A stretch of 64,000 nucleotides of DNA from PLGF01 sp052139695 (GTDB taxonomy: Bacteria > Verrucomicrobiota > Verrucomicrobiia > Limisphaerales > Palsa-1400), in NCBI GenBank assembly GCA_052139695.1, contig JBKQWF010000320.1, positions 52,382 through 116,381 of the forward strand, given 5' to 3'. How positions within the stretch are numbered: position 1 is the stretch's first letter; every line of letters starts with the position of its first letter. A program made the translations under genes and the position numbers. Under the pieces are notes generated by a model. The model was given only the letters and a program-made list of their open reading frames with translations. It was not told the origin of the DNA and ran no database searches. Of this stretch, positions 18,401 to 26,420 are shown in pieces.

Positions 18401-18764
18401 TGTAAAAAGAATAAAGGCGATTCTCCTGCGGACGCAGGTTGCCGGCGCTGAGAGGCAATTGGATATCCTGGCCCTGGATGACGACACAGGCCGGTTGTTG
18501 GACGTTCTTCTTGTCATCGATTTCGAGTTTGTACTCCTGGTAGGCCGTTTTGGAAATGGGCGGAACTTTGAGGGACGAGGGCGGCCAGGCGTCGCACGAG
18601 GTGAGGAGGGTGAGGGCCAGCAACACCGTGGCCCCAGCCTGGACGGGTGGGCGATTTGTTGGTCCAACTTGCGGACTTTCGTCAGGCGGCCAAGATTTGT
18701 TGTTGGGTTGATCGAGCACTCTTCTCGCCGAGCGCGCTACACCGCCCGGATTTGAAACCACCAT
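15441..18764 (-). CDS. unrecognised large lipoprotein (1107 aa)
   Basis: I do not recognise this protein. The N-terminus has an unusually long n-region before a lipoprotein signal: LLALTLLTSCD, with Cys near residue 57 as the lipidation site; a later start nearer the signal is likely. About 900 residues of mixed alpha/beta follow, with long helical parts (RDSQNEASNLAAALPGELK) and a hydrophobic stretch AAAVVAGGMVGLGTVI. The C-terminal 250 residues look like repeated Ig/cadherin-type modules (LTVDGSQATNATVKLTLTVS). The stop overlaps the start of the membrane protein gene. No homologous family comes to mind, so function is left open; an exported envelope role follows from the signal. Confidence 0.7.
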   Translation of the reverse strand: MVVSNPGGVARSARRVLDQPNNKSWPPDESPQVGPTNRPPVQAGATVLLALTLLTSCDAWPPSSLKVPPISKTAYQEYKLEIDDKKNVQQPACVVIQGQDIQLPLSAGNLRPQENRLYSFYIWAYEAGSADTLKEQWFNGAFRLEVIGVDAEIDAPKYIVKGPPKEFLPAATNSLGVAAMESRDVLEVKVRSQDITGPFSIVAWYPDKFSKFVQDNYANYHTNAGPGGIDDKPANIKNPWGVRREVMVYNGDLRTHIEMADEREAESSFGKSFTKFFYVGRIYLRNRHPDKRMVVYTTSLQANVLLYRPPSPPTASETPKTLATNAGVFPWPSSQLDLTSDQSAVLAARTTKEMQRLSNSLTYVDWSKIYRAARRIIPKAVSHDEINAPMLADEVVRQNLRDKPEEALKLASNQVILFWTHVSNAVVALQKEARDSQNEASNLAAALPGELKPYDFPVFPLGPGNEEKERVRSQMTNAISRLTNAYTLDDNYKILSNEIGKAGLPASQAERFRDGINAIYNDVRRAQRAFAMAAALSNNAPEILFRPLPGDAELVSEGPTARREEFFHLMDFIRQGSFGGDDHASNPFGQARGIPVNPSSRDLAFSENSDRQRRLNDVGYLWRETCRPMTFQAVLNALMYTHENSYSAKTVKILQAAAVVAGGMVGLGTVIHEFRSDAYLESVSLVSTIFLPEVAKIVLEDLNKHIRNLGEMGMDTVVIVPPNEVVDRYIFFPKGPIYNFVDEFDVDIPGFIKRIDNDDVSVEATLIDAGVEVQAGGLSAAALSERALNEGQAEADSDLFKQSQLSDSLRSLQLKNLSSFIQTTLAGTNPGTNGTKDVKRSQAEAAVCARVRQYVSQWGADSSGVIATLLVNNGVDCDSSPPAVQLGAMPAPALLPGVKSKPYILPVSDVMGAWSLKLGVTSSDAAVLPATNVQIIMPNQGEQGAVKFAAQALTNSVANADVPVVLGFSATNVKAMVANFNLVATVHKPAFVFSIQGGASQSGSTFTLSDFNGKAFVYAILPIYDSDEASNPRWSYALQASDGSAQWEFTNEVTPTIATYAGVACQKSLLTVDGSQATNATVKLTLTVSDGTATFATTNIVFSRGVP

Positions 18765-19039
18765 TGACTACAACAAAACTAATCATTGCAGGCCAACCCT
18801 ACGTACGTCAAGCAGAATCAATCAAAATAAAAAAACCTCAAAAAACCTCCCTCGTCAGTCGTTGAGATAGGCGTTTCTTGAACAGATCGCGACCGCGGGA
18901 CTTTGACTATCAGCGACTTAGCGCATTGGCAGCTATCGGGTGCCAGGCTGGGCTGGCCAGGTTGGTTGAGGCTTCCACCACGCAGTCCACGCAGTTTGGA
19001 GGCTTTTCAACGGCGGATTGGCTTGTTAGGATTGGGGTT

Positions 19040-20131
19040 ATGCCAAAACTGTGGGCTTTCGTGTTCTTAATTATCAGCGCGCTCGGCGCGGCGGCGACGG
19101 AGTTGCCATTTGATTGGAACAAGGTCACGCCGGGCCAAATGCCGCCGGGATTTCTCGCGCTGACAACGGGTTCCGGCAACCCTTCTCCATGGAGTGTCCT
19201 GGAAGAGGCTGTGCCGCCGACGCTCGCGCCGTTGACCTCTTTTGCCAGCAACCAAATGGCCAAACAATCCGTCCTCGAGGTCCAATCGCTGAACATGGAT
19301 AAAAGCCATTTCTCGGTGCTCCTTTATACCAACGAAATCTTTTACGATTTCACATTGAGCACGCGTTTCAAAATCAACGGCGGCATCATCAGCCCGGAAG
19401 CGGGCCTTGTCTTCCGGGCCCAGGACCAGAGCAACTATTACGTCTTGCGCGGCAGCACGGACGGCAACCTGCTTTGGTTCCGGGTTGCGCAAGGAAAGTC
19501 CTTTGAGGGAGTTGGGGTGGGTGTCAAGATCGGGCTGCCCAAGGACACTTGGCAGGAATTGAAGGTGGACTGTTCGGGAAGCAGAATACGGTGCTATTTG
19601 AACGGGCAGTTGGTTATTCCGCCGGGCCAGCCAGGGGCTCCAACCAATGACTTGGCGATCAACGATACCACTTTTCCCACGGGCAAGGTCGGCTTTTGGT
19701 CGCGGGCGGACACGAAATGTTTTTTTACTGACGCCCTTGTGCATTACACGCCAAAGGTCCCTTTCGTGCAGGTGGTGGTCGCGGAAATTGACAGGAAATA
19801 TCCCCGGCTGTTGGGATTGCGCGTCTATGCGGACAAAGCCCCCGGCCAGCCGGTTGTGGTGGGCGCGAAGGACGAACACGATGTGGGCGTGGCTGGCACC
19901 AAATACGAACAGGACGTTATCGACCGCAGTTCCATGTATTATCTCAAAGATTCCGGGACGGTGGAAGTCACGATGCCGTTGCACGACCGCAACGGCGAAG
20001 TCGTCGCCGCGTTGATGACCAAAATGAAGTCGTTTCCGGGCGAGACAAAAGCGAATGCCGTGGCGCGCGCTGCCGTCATCAAGCTTGCCATCGAAAAGCG
20101 GCTCGAAACGTTGCAGGATGTCCTGCAATGA
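19040..20131 (+). CDS. secreted LamG/DUF1080-like protein
   Basis: 363 residues from MPKLWAFVFLIISALGAAA, a signal peptide preceded by GGGG. An upstream frame from 18878 is not protein-like. Residues about 25-230 look like a concanavalin-type fold (NYYVLRGSTDGNLLWFRV, WQELKVDCSGSRIRCYLNGQ, GKVGFWSRADTKCFFTD) of the kind in DUF1080/3-keto-disaccharide hydrolase proteins. The C-terminal part (VVVGAKDEHDVGVAGTKYEQ) resembles a PAS/cache-like ligand domain. Probably periplasmic; sugar binding is an inference. Confidence 0.72.
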   Translation: MPKLWAFVFLIISALGAAATELPFDWNKVTPGQMPPGFLALTTGSGNPSPWSVLEEAVPPTLAPLTSFASNQMAKQSVLEVQSLNMDKSHFSVLLYTNEIFYDFTLSTRFKINGGIISPEAGLVFRAQDQSNYYVLRGSTDGNLLWFRVAQGKSFEGVGVGVKIGLPKDTWQELKVDCSGSRIRCYLNGQLVIPPGQPGAPTNDLAINDTTFPTGKVGFWSRADTKCFFTDALVHYTPKVPFVQVVVAEIDRKYPRLLGLRVYADKAPGQPVVVGAKDEHDVGVAGTKYEQDVIDRSSMYYLKDSGTVEVTMPLHDRNGEVVAALMTKMKSFPGETKANAVARAAVIKLAIEKRLETLQDVLQ

Positions 20132-20143
20132 GGGCTCTTGTTT

Positions 20144-20794
20144 TTATTTACATGGAAGCTGCCGGCGCACTTGCTCCAGGATCAAGCTGCTGGACTGCTC
20201 CGGGGTCATCTCCGATGTGTTGATGACCTTGGCGCCGAGGGCGATCATCAAAGGGGCCGTGGCCCGCTGGCTGTCGCGCTGGTCGCGCGCGGCGAGATTT
20301 TCCTGCACGCCCTCAGCAGCGCGGCGTCTGGACCGCTCGTTGAGGCTGGCGTCGAGGTAAAACTTGAAGGGCGTTTCCGGAAAGACATTCGTTCCAATGT
20401 CCCGGCCTTCCATCACCAAATTGCCAAAACTCAGGCACTCGCGCTGCTTTAACGTCATCCATTGGCGCACCTTGGGCACGGCGGCGACGTGCGGCACGGC
20501 GGCGCTGACGGCAGCGGTGCGGATTTCGGTTTCGGGATAGTAGCCGTCCACCAGCAATCGAACCTTGTTCTCGACACATTCGAGGCGCGTCTTCCATTTC
20601 CGGCACAACGCGGCGACGGCTTTGGCATCATGAATATCCGCCTTAAGGCGCAGACAGTGCCAGGCGAGCGTGCGATACATCGCGCCGGTATCGACGTAAA
20701 TAAAGCCCAGCGCTTTCGCCACCAGGCGCGCATTGGTGCTTTTGCCGCTGGCGCTGGTGCCGTCGATGGCGATGACGATAGGGCTTGTCTTCAC
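20144..20794 (-). CDS. cmk: cytidylate kinase
   Basis: 216 residues. P-loop IAIDGTSASGKSTNARLVAK, then YVDTGAMYR and LVMEGRDIGTNVFPE (the CMP-binding region), and a lid with RRAAEG and DQRDSQRATAPL as in bacterial Cmk. It phosphorylates CMP and dCMP. The ATG overlaps the aroA stop by 4 bp; tyrA-aroA-cmk forms one operon, an order seen in many bacteria. Confidence 0.93.
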   Translation of the reverse strand: MKTSPIVIAIDGTSASGKSTNARLVAKALGFIYVDTGAMYRTLAWHCLRLKADIHDAKAVAALCRKWKTRLECVENKVRLLVDGYYPETEIRTAAVSAAVPHVAAVPKVRQWMTLKQRECLSFGNLVMEGRDIGTNVFPETPFKFYLDASLNERSRRRAAEGVQENLAARDQRDSQRATAPLMIALGAKVINTSEMTPEQSSSLILEQVRRQLPCK

Positions 20795-22095
20795 GCGGCG
20801 AATAATTGTTCCGCCCGCAACGGCTGGCCCGTGCTTACGTCCAGGATGGCCGTCCCAAGGCCTGACGGCGGCGGCGCGGCCAGTTTTTGGAAAAAATTCG
20901 GGAAAGTTTTTTTCACGCAGGATGGGTTCTTAATTTTAACTCCCGGTATGCTCAGTCCGAGGACGGCAAAGCACATGGCCATGCGATGGTCATTGTAAGT
21001 CTCCACCTCAGACCCACGGAGTGTGTGGGCGGCGGGAAAAACTGTCAAGGCATCGCCCTGCTCGACCACTGTTACGCCGCATTTGGTCAGTTCGCCGCGG
21101 AGGGCCGCCACGCGCTCGCATTCCTGAAGGCGCAACCGTCCCAAGTCCGTAAAGCGCGTTGGGCTGCCGGCAAAAGGCGCCAGGATCATCGCCGTCATGA
21201 TGCTGTCGCCCAGCTCGTTGCGCCGGGAGATTTCCGCCGGCAACGGCAGAAACCGAGGGAAGGCGGCGTCAATTTGCCAGTCCGATGAAGGTGATGCCGC
21301 CAAACAGATTTGCGGCGCGGACGCTGCTTCAATTTCCCGGCCCCGCGGCGACAAGAGCCAATTGGCTGCCCAGAAATAACTGGCGCTGGAAGCATCGATT
21401 TCAATTTGGAACTCCCCGCCGCGCCGGGGGAAGACCCCGATTAACTTTCGCGTCATGGCAACGTAGGGCGCTTCTTCGGGATTATCTCCCGAAATGGCGA
21501 CATCCCATCCGCCCACACTGGCGCAGAGCAGAAGCGCCGAACCGAATTGTGAGCTTTGCGGCAGATCAACCTGGCAAGCCGCAGTCCTCGGCCCGGCGCC
21601 GAATATTTCGACTGGCAATTGATCGGACTTTGATTCAATTCGATAACCTAATTGCCGCAGAGCGCGAAAGAGCGCCGCCTGAGGACGCTGGTGCATTCGC
21701 TCCGTGCCGCTCAACCGATAAACCCCATGTCCGAGACACACCAGCGCCGCCAAAAAGCGCGCCGCCGTTCCCGCATTTCCAACAAATAGTTCCAAAGGCG
21801 CCTCGGCTGTGCCGCTCCGCGGAATCTTCCCGCCCAAGCCGGCAACGCGGATGATGCGGTTGCACCATTCCTCCGGGTCGGGTTTCACTTCGATTGCAAA
21901 GCCCAGCAAGCGGAGAGCTTCGACCAGCACCTGGGTGTCTTCGCTCCACAAGGCGCCCTTCAAGGTGACGACGCCCTTGGCCAGCGCCGCCAGGACCAGG
22001 GCGCGGTTGGTGATGCTTTTGGAGCCGGGGATGGAGATTTGCGCCGCCACCATTGTCCGCGGAGGCGTTATTTCAATCATCTCAGGGAGGGGCAT
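20791..22095 (-). CDS. aroA: 3-phosphoshikimate 1-carboxyvinyltransferase (EPSP synthase)
   Basis: 434 residues. IPGSKSITNRALVLAALAKG is the S3P/PEP-binding N-terminal motif; LFVGNAGTAARFLAALVCLG and DLGRLRLQECERVAALRGEL are the two later signatures, with YNDHRMAMCFAVLGL near the end. It makes 5-enolpyruvylshikimate 3-phosphate in the shikimate pathway. The motif GNAGTAARF has the usual Gly-Ala pair (class I-like). It follows tyrA by 6 bp and overlaps cmk by 4 bp. Confidence 0.94.
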   Translation of the reverse strand: MPLPEMIEITPPRTMVAAQISIPGSKSITNRALVLAALAKGVVTLKGALWSEDTQVLVEALRLLGFAIEVKPDPEEWCNRIIRVAGLGGKIPRSGTAEAPLELFVGNAGTAARFLAALVCLGHGVYRLSGTERMHQRPQAALFRALRQLGYRIESKSDQLPVEIFGAGPRTAACQVDLPQSSQFGSALLLCASVGGWDVAISGDNPEEAPYVAMTRKLIGVFPRRGGEFQIEIDASSASYFWAANWLLSPRGREIEAASAPQICLAASPSSDWQIDAAFPRFLPLPAEISRRNELGDSIMTAMILAPFAGSPTRFTDLGRLRLQECERVAALRGELTKCGVTVVEQGDALTVFPAAHTLRGSEVETYNDHRMAMCFAVLGLSIPGVKIKNPSCVKKTFPNFFQKLAAPPPSGLGTAILDVSTGQPLRAEQLFAA

Positions 22096-22101
22096 TGGCG
22101 T

Positions 22102-22986
22102 TCACTCCGGGGAACTGGCCGGAGCATAGGGGCGCCAACTATCGCGACGGTGCTTGGCGTTGGTGAAGAATTCCTCAATCGCTTTCACGTCGCCTCGTTC
22201 CAGAGAAAGTCGAAACTCCTGCAAATCCTCAATAAAAACGCCGAGGACGCGGCATAAGTTCTTGCGGTTGGCCAAAGCGATGTCCCGCCACATTTCCGGC
22301 GAACCGGAGGCGATCCGGGTGGTGTCGCGGAAACCCGTGGCACAGACCAGCGCCTGCTCTTTGGGATGGGCCGGGCTCAGAATATAGTTGGCCAATTCGG
22401 CCGCGACGACGTGCGGCAGATGGCTGGAACGGCTGACCAAATCATCGTGCGCCTCGGCGCTCATTCTAACGGGCCACGCGCCCACAGCCTGCCAAAAACC
22501 CTCAATCCTGGCGACCACAGCCGCCGAACTTTGGCTGCCGGGAGTGACCAGGCAAACGGCGTTGTGAAAGAGGTCAGCCCGCGCGGCGGCGGCCCCGGTT
22601 TTTTCCGATCCGGCCATGGGATGGCTGCCGACAAATTCCGCCTTGGCCTGGCGGATGATGGGCTCGACCTCGCGCATCACGGTTCCTTTCACGCTGCCCA
22701 CGTCCGTGACGAAGGCGCCTGGCTTGAGGAAAGGCTGCATATCCCGGGCGCTGTCGGCCATTTGCCCAAGGGGCGTGCAAAGGATGACCAGATCCGCCCC
22801 TTCGACGGCCTCTTTGATGTCGCTGGTGACGACGTCCGCGATTTTGAGTTTATGGCACTCGGCTACGCTGGTTTCGCGCCGCACACAGGCATGAGTACTG
22901 GCGGCCAGTTGGCGCTGCTTGATGGCCAAAGCCAAAGAGCCGCCCAACAAGCCCGCACCAATCACACTGATCTTGTTCCAATGCAT
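22102..22986 (-). CDS. tyrA: prephenate dehydrogenase
   Basis: 294 residues. The Rossmann motif is KISVIGAGLLGGSLALAIK (GxGxxGGS); VSHP-like block FVGSHPMAGSEKTG and the catalytic-region SHLPHVVAAEL are family signatures, followed by GFRDTTRIASGSPEMWRDI. It converts prephenate to 4-hydroxyphenylpyruvate for tyrosine synthesis. There is no chorismate mutase or ACT domain. First gene of the tyrA-aroA-cmk operon. Confidence 0.92.
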   Translation of the reverse strand: MHWNKISVIGAGLLGGSLALAIKQRQLAASTHACVRRETSVAECHKLKIADVVTSDIKEAVEGADLVILCTPLGQMADSARDMQPFLKPGAFVTDVGSVKGTVMREVEPIIRQAKAEFVGSHPMAGSEKTGAAAARADLFHNAVCLVTPGSQSSAAVVARIEGFWQAVGAWPVRMSAEAHDDLVSRSSHLPHVVAAELANYILSPAHPKEQALVCATGFRDTTRIASGSPEMWRDIALANRKNLCRVLGVFIEDLQEFRLSLERGDVKAIEEFFTNAKHRRDSWRPYAPASSPE

Positions 22987-23302
22987 TGAATGACGCCTAC
23001 GCTACCGTGTTAGAGGCGGAACGTCGAAAAAAAACTTCCGCAATCTTCCAAGACGAAATCGGCTATGGCTGGGACTTGATCGACAGGAAACGATATTATA
23101 AGCCAAAACTTCCGTTCGTCTGCAAACGCAATTGCAGCTTGTTCAGGCGGGCGGGCGGGGATGGTGGAATTGGAAGTGCAGTGCCAAGGAGAAATCGAGT
23201 GTGGACACGATCCAGGCGGCCTTGTTCCGTGCGGTTGCCAGCGTCTGATTGCAGAATTGCGCGGCTTGTTGTTTTTCTCCAATTCGGTTATGATTTGCGG
23301 GA
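22987..23302. other. intergenic stretch upstream of toxin-antitoxin pair
   Basis: About 316 bases between divergent tyrA and the DUF433 gene. No gene is supported on either strand. The right end carries the promoter described at 23266. Confidence 0.4.
23266..23294 (+). promoter_or_regulatory. sigma-70-like promoter of the toxin-antitoxin pair
   Basis: TTGTTG, 17 bases, TATGAT. The -10 ends only 8 bases before the antitoxin ATG at 23303, so the transcript would be leaderless or nearly so. Confidence 0.55.
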
Positions 23303-23602
23303 ATGAAAAACGGCAAACAAGCAACGGAGCGCATTGAATTGGGGGAATACATCGTGGCCGATCCGGAAATCTGCCACGGCAAACCTACGTTCAAAGGCAC
23401 GCGCATCATGGTCTGGCAGGTCTTGGAGGACGTGGCCGAAGGTCGGTCGTGGGACTTTATCTGCAACCGGCGCTGGGGCGGTCGCATCCCGTTGACCGCG
23501 ATAGCCGAAGCCGTCCGACTCGCGCAAAAAGCGTTGCTCGAACGATACGGCCTCGGCGGGCGGCGGCCAGTGCGGAAACACTCCGAACCGGTTTTCGTTT
23601 GA
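23303..23602 (+). CDS. DUF433 antitoxin
   Basis: 99 residues. IVADPEICHGKPTFKGTRIM is the DUF433 (VapB45-like) core, a small winged or HTH fold that binds DNA and neutralises a partner PIN-like toxin. The C-terminus (ALLERYGLGGRRPVRKHSEP) is basic. It sits directly upstream of, and overlaps by 4 bp, a DUF5615-type gene, the standard order for this toxin-antitoxin class. Autoregulation of the promoter at 23266 is inferred from family behaviour. Confidence 0.88.
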   Translation: MKNGKQATERIELGEYIVADPEICHGKPTFKGTRIMVWQVLEDVAEGRSWDFICNRRWGGRIPLTAIAEAVRLAQKALLERYGLGGRRPVRKHSEPVFV

Positions 23603-24000
23603 ATCTGCTGGACGAAAATTTTCCGAAAGACCAATTGCCGCTGCTAAAAGAGTGGCACATTCCGTTCCGGCGCATCGGGCAGGACTTCGCGCGGCGCGGG
23701 GTGAAAGACCCCGACATCGTTCCGCTGTTGCACCAGCATCGAGGTGTGACATTTTTCACCTTGGATTGGGATTTTTTTAATGGCGCGCTGTGTCACGCGG
23801 CCTATGGTTTGGTGTGGCTGGATGTGCGGGCGGATGATGGAGCGCATTTCGTCCGACGTTTTCTTAAACATCCGCGTTTCAATACTCAAACGCAACGCAT
23901 GGGCATCGTGGCTCGTGCGCATCACGAGGGGATTGACTTCTGGCAGCGCAATCGTGCTGTGTCCCAACACGCGCGGTGGATTCGCACAACGGGGGAATGA
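23599..24000 (+). CDS. DUF5615 PIN-like toxin
   Basis: 133 residues from a TTG start that overlaps the antitoxin stop as TTGA. LNLLDENFPKDQ is the first acidic motif of the DUF5615 PIN-like fold, followed by VKDPDIVPLLHQHRGVTFFT and TLDWDFFNG (second acidic cluster). Such proteins are predicted RNases of the VapC45 type. The same frame is open upstream to 23449, but those residues are translated from the antitoxin region and are not family-like. The C-terminal 20 residues (VSQHARWIRTTGE) look like read-out into flanking DNA. Confidence 0.8.
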   Translation: MNLLDENFPKDQLPLLKEWHIPFRRIGQDFARRGVKDPDIVPLLHQHRGVTFFTLDWDFFNGALCHAAYGLVWLDVRADDGAHFVRRFLKHPRFNTQTQRMGIVARAHHEGIDFWQRNRAVSQHARWIRTTGE

Positions 24001-24028
24001 TTGGCAGCGCGGCAAACGGACACCAAAC

Positions 24029-24694
24029 ATGAGATGCATTGTCACAGCGGGGCCAACGTACGAAGAACTGGATGAAGTGCGGCGGCTTACTAATTTTTCC
24101 ACCGGCACGCTGGGCACGGAATTGGCCCAATTTCTGGCGGAGCAGGGGCACGAGGTGGATTGGTTGCGCGGTCACTACGCCACTTGCCGGTTGGAGCCGC
24201 GGACAAAAGGAGCGCAGATTTTCACGACGGTTGCCGATTTGCGCGAGCGCTTGCGGCAATTGGCGGCACGGGGAGCGGAGGCGGTGTTTCATGCCGCGGC
24301 AGTGAGCGATTTCACCTTTGGAAAAACATGGAGCCGCGCCGAGGACGGGGCCATGCGCGAGGTTCAATCGGCAAAGATTTCGAGCAGGGAGGGCACGCTC
24401 CTGGCGGAATTGCGGCCGGCGCCGAAAATCCTGGCGGAACTGCGGGGGTGGTTTCCGAAGGCATACTTGACAGGGTGGAAGTACGAACTGGAAGGCGACC
24501 GGGCGCAGGCCATGGCGCGCGCGCGGAGGCAGTTGGAGGACAATCAAACCGACGCTTGCGTGGTCAATGGCCGGGCGTACGGGAGCGGGTTTGGCCTCAT
24601 CGCGCCGGGGGGAAACTGCGAGCATCTGGCAGATAAACCGGCGCTTTTTTCGGCTTTGCTGGAACGGGCGCGTGCTAAAACTCAAAAGAGCTGA
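24029..24694 (+). CDS. coaB: stand-alone phosphopantothenate-cysteine ligase domain (CoaB)
   Basis: 221 residues from MRCIVTAGPTYEELDEVRRL. TAGPT.E.D.VR.(L/I)(T/S)N.S(T/S)G is the CoaB signature; VFHAAAVSDF and TGWKYELEG match its active-site strands. CoaB joins cysteine to 4'-phosphopantothenate for CoA synthesis. Most bacteria have a CoaBC fusion; here no CoaC flavoprotein domain precedes it, so CoaC must be separate. Its 3' end overlaps the convergent permease gene by 20 bp. Confidence 0.85.
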   Translation: MRCIVTAGPTYEELDEVRRLTNFSTGTLGTELAQFLAEQGHEVDWLRGHYATCRLEPRTKGAQIFTTVADLRERLRQLAARGAEAVFHAAAVSDFTFGKTWSRAEDGAMREVQSAKISSREGTLLAELRPAPKILAELRGWFPKAYLTGWKYELEGDRAQAMARARRQLEDNQTDACVVNGRAYGSGFGLIAPGGNCEHLADKPALFSALLERARAKTQKS

Positions 24695-26420
24695 CGCGGC
24701 GAAGGCCCAGGCGAAAAGGAATCCAGCCCATAACGACGGAAAGCAAGGCAAAGCCGGCCCAGCTACCGATAACCCACGCCGCGGATGTCTCACCATGCCA
24801 GCCCCAAGGTGATCCGATCGCCAGCAAGGTCACGGAACTGACAATATAAAAGAAGCTTAGGACCAGGCAGAGCGTCCCGCCAAAGCCGCTGACGATTTTC
24901 GTGGGGTTATCCTCCCGCAGATTCGGATAAAGCGCTCCCAGGCCAATGGCCATGCCGGTGAGGGTGAAGGTCATGGCGGCAATGATCAATCCCAGATAGA
25001 GGGTGCGTCCCAGGGAGATTTGCAGCATGTGGCAGGAGAGCCAAATCAACCCAAGAGTGACACAAAGAGCGGCGCGATTGGCCAGCCAAAATTTGGCACG
25101 CAGGGCTTCGACCAATCCCAGCGGCGCCAGGCCGATGATCCAAAGGCGTTTGCCTTCGAGCGAGAATTGCGGGAACACAAAGCGGGTTGTCAAAGTGGCG
25201 AGATTCAGAGCGCAGGCGCCGAGATTCAAATAAGAAACCAAATGGACCCAAAAGGGGTTGGACAGCCCTTGCGAGAAATGGCGGAGGTTGATGATATAGA
25301 CCCCCAGCAGGCCAAAAAGCACGAGCGTTTGTCCCCATTGGGTGGTGTCGCGCCAAAACATCCGGGCGTCCTTGACCAGCAACGCCAACACGTCGGGCGG
25401 CCCGCGGTGAAACAGCCGAAAGATTTTTTCGAGCATTCCGACGGGATAATGAAATGGCCCGCGGCGCCGGCGCCAGCGGCGAAACCAGCTCCAGCGCGCA
25501 AAAATGCTCTCCCGGCTTTGCGTGATGGAAAAAGCCTCGTAGAACAGACGGCCCGTCCGGGTGAACGCCATATAGCCGAAGAAAAGAACGTGGCTTAACA
25601 AGACCAGAAGAAAAAACGCGGCGGCGGCGACGGCGGCCTCGGCCCATTGCAGGACGCTGGTGGTCAGCCAAAAACTGGGCAGCCACGCCCATTCGGCAAA
25701 ATGGGTGCGTTGCAGCAGTTTATCGAGCGTCGCCAAGACGCGGGTGTCCGCGTCGTCCGCGAACGCTTCCGGGCGAAACCACAGCGCCAGCAGCGGCAGA
25801 ACGATCGCGGTGACCGTCAAGGCGGTCACTTGAAAGGCGCGCCGGTCCAGGTATCGCGCCAGATTCAGGGCGACCCATGCGCCCGCCACGCCGGGCAGGA
25901 CAATGAACATGGCCAGCGCCCCGACCGTCATCAGGTAGAAGTGCCAGGGCGCCCCGCGAGTCAGTCCGTAAGCCGCCAGGAGCGGCGCGATCAGGAAAAC
26001 AAAAGCCCACGACGCCAACAGGGCCGATTCTATAAACTTCCAGCGAAAGATGGTTTGAGAGGAAACGGGCAGCGAGGCCAGGAAGCTCGTTTCACGGTTG
26101 CGAAAGAAATTGGCGTAACCGATGACGATGTTGCTGAAGAGAAGCAGGATGAAGAGAAAGGCGAAGAGAATGAAAAAAAGCCGTTCGATCAAAATGCCGC
26201 CCAGCGCCGGGAAGTTGGTCAGAAAATGCAGGCTGCGGCGAAAGAGCAGAAACGTCACGCATTGGTATCCCACGATAAACGACGCAATGCAGAACGCCAG
26301 CAGTCCGGAATTCGAGCGAATGGATTTGAGTTTGCGCCACGCTTGCAAGGAGTTGACGCGCATCAGCAGCCATAATGGCGCGACCGTTCTAACGGTCCTT
26401 TCTGGGCTGTTCAGTGCCAT
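24675..26420 (-). CDS. ABC-exporter-type membrane protein
   Basis: 581 residues with about twelve hydrophobic segments, among them LLAFCIASFIVGYQCVTFL, LFFILFAFLFILLLF, LGLIIAAMTFTLTGMAIGLG and FGGTLCLVLSFFYIVSSVTL. The layout resembles putative ABC exporter permeases (ABC_export family). No ATPase gene lies next to it. The start overlaps the GH172 stop by 10 bp, so the two are probably co-transcribed. Substrate unknown. Confidence 0.7.
   Translation of the reverse strand: MALNSPERTVRTVAPLWLLMRVNSLQAWRKLKSIRSNSGLLAFCIASFIVGYQCVTFLLFRRSLHFLTNFPALGGILIERLFFILFAFLFILLLFSNIVIGYANFFRNRETSFLASLPVSSQTIFRWKFIESALLASWAFVFLIAPLLAAYGLTRGAPWHFYLMTVGALAMFIVLPGVAGAWVALNLARYLDRRAFQVTALTVTAIVLPLLALWFRPEAFADDADTRVLATLDKLLQRTHFAEWAWLPSFWLTTSVLQWAEAAVAAAAFFLLVLLSHVLFFGYMAFTRTGRLFYEAFSITQSRESIFARWSWFRRWRRRRGPFHYPVGMLEKIFRLFHRGPPDVLALLVKDARMFWRDTTQWGQTLVLFGLLGVYIINLRHFSQGLSNPFWVHLVSYLNLGACALNLATLTTRFVFPQFSLEGKRLWIIGLAPLGLVEALRAKFWLANRAALCVTLGLIWLSCHMLQISLGRTLYLGLIIAAMTFTLTGMAIGLGALYPNLREDNPTKIVSGFGGTLCLVLSFFYIVSSVTLLAIGSPWGWHGETSAAWVIGSWAGFALLSVVMGWIPFRLGLRRVSSFEF

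Noticed and set aside
17700..18755. 351-codon frame on the plus strand
   Set aside because: Antisense to the large lipoprotein gene, which has a lipobox and continuous coupling to the next gene.
19067..20128. 353-codon frame on the minus strand
   Set aside because: Antisense to the LamG-like gene, which has a signal peptide and fold features.
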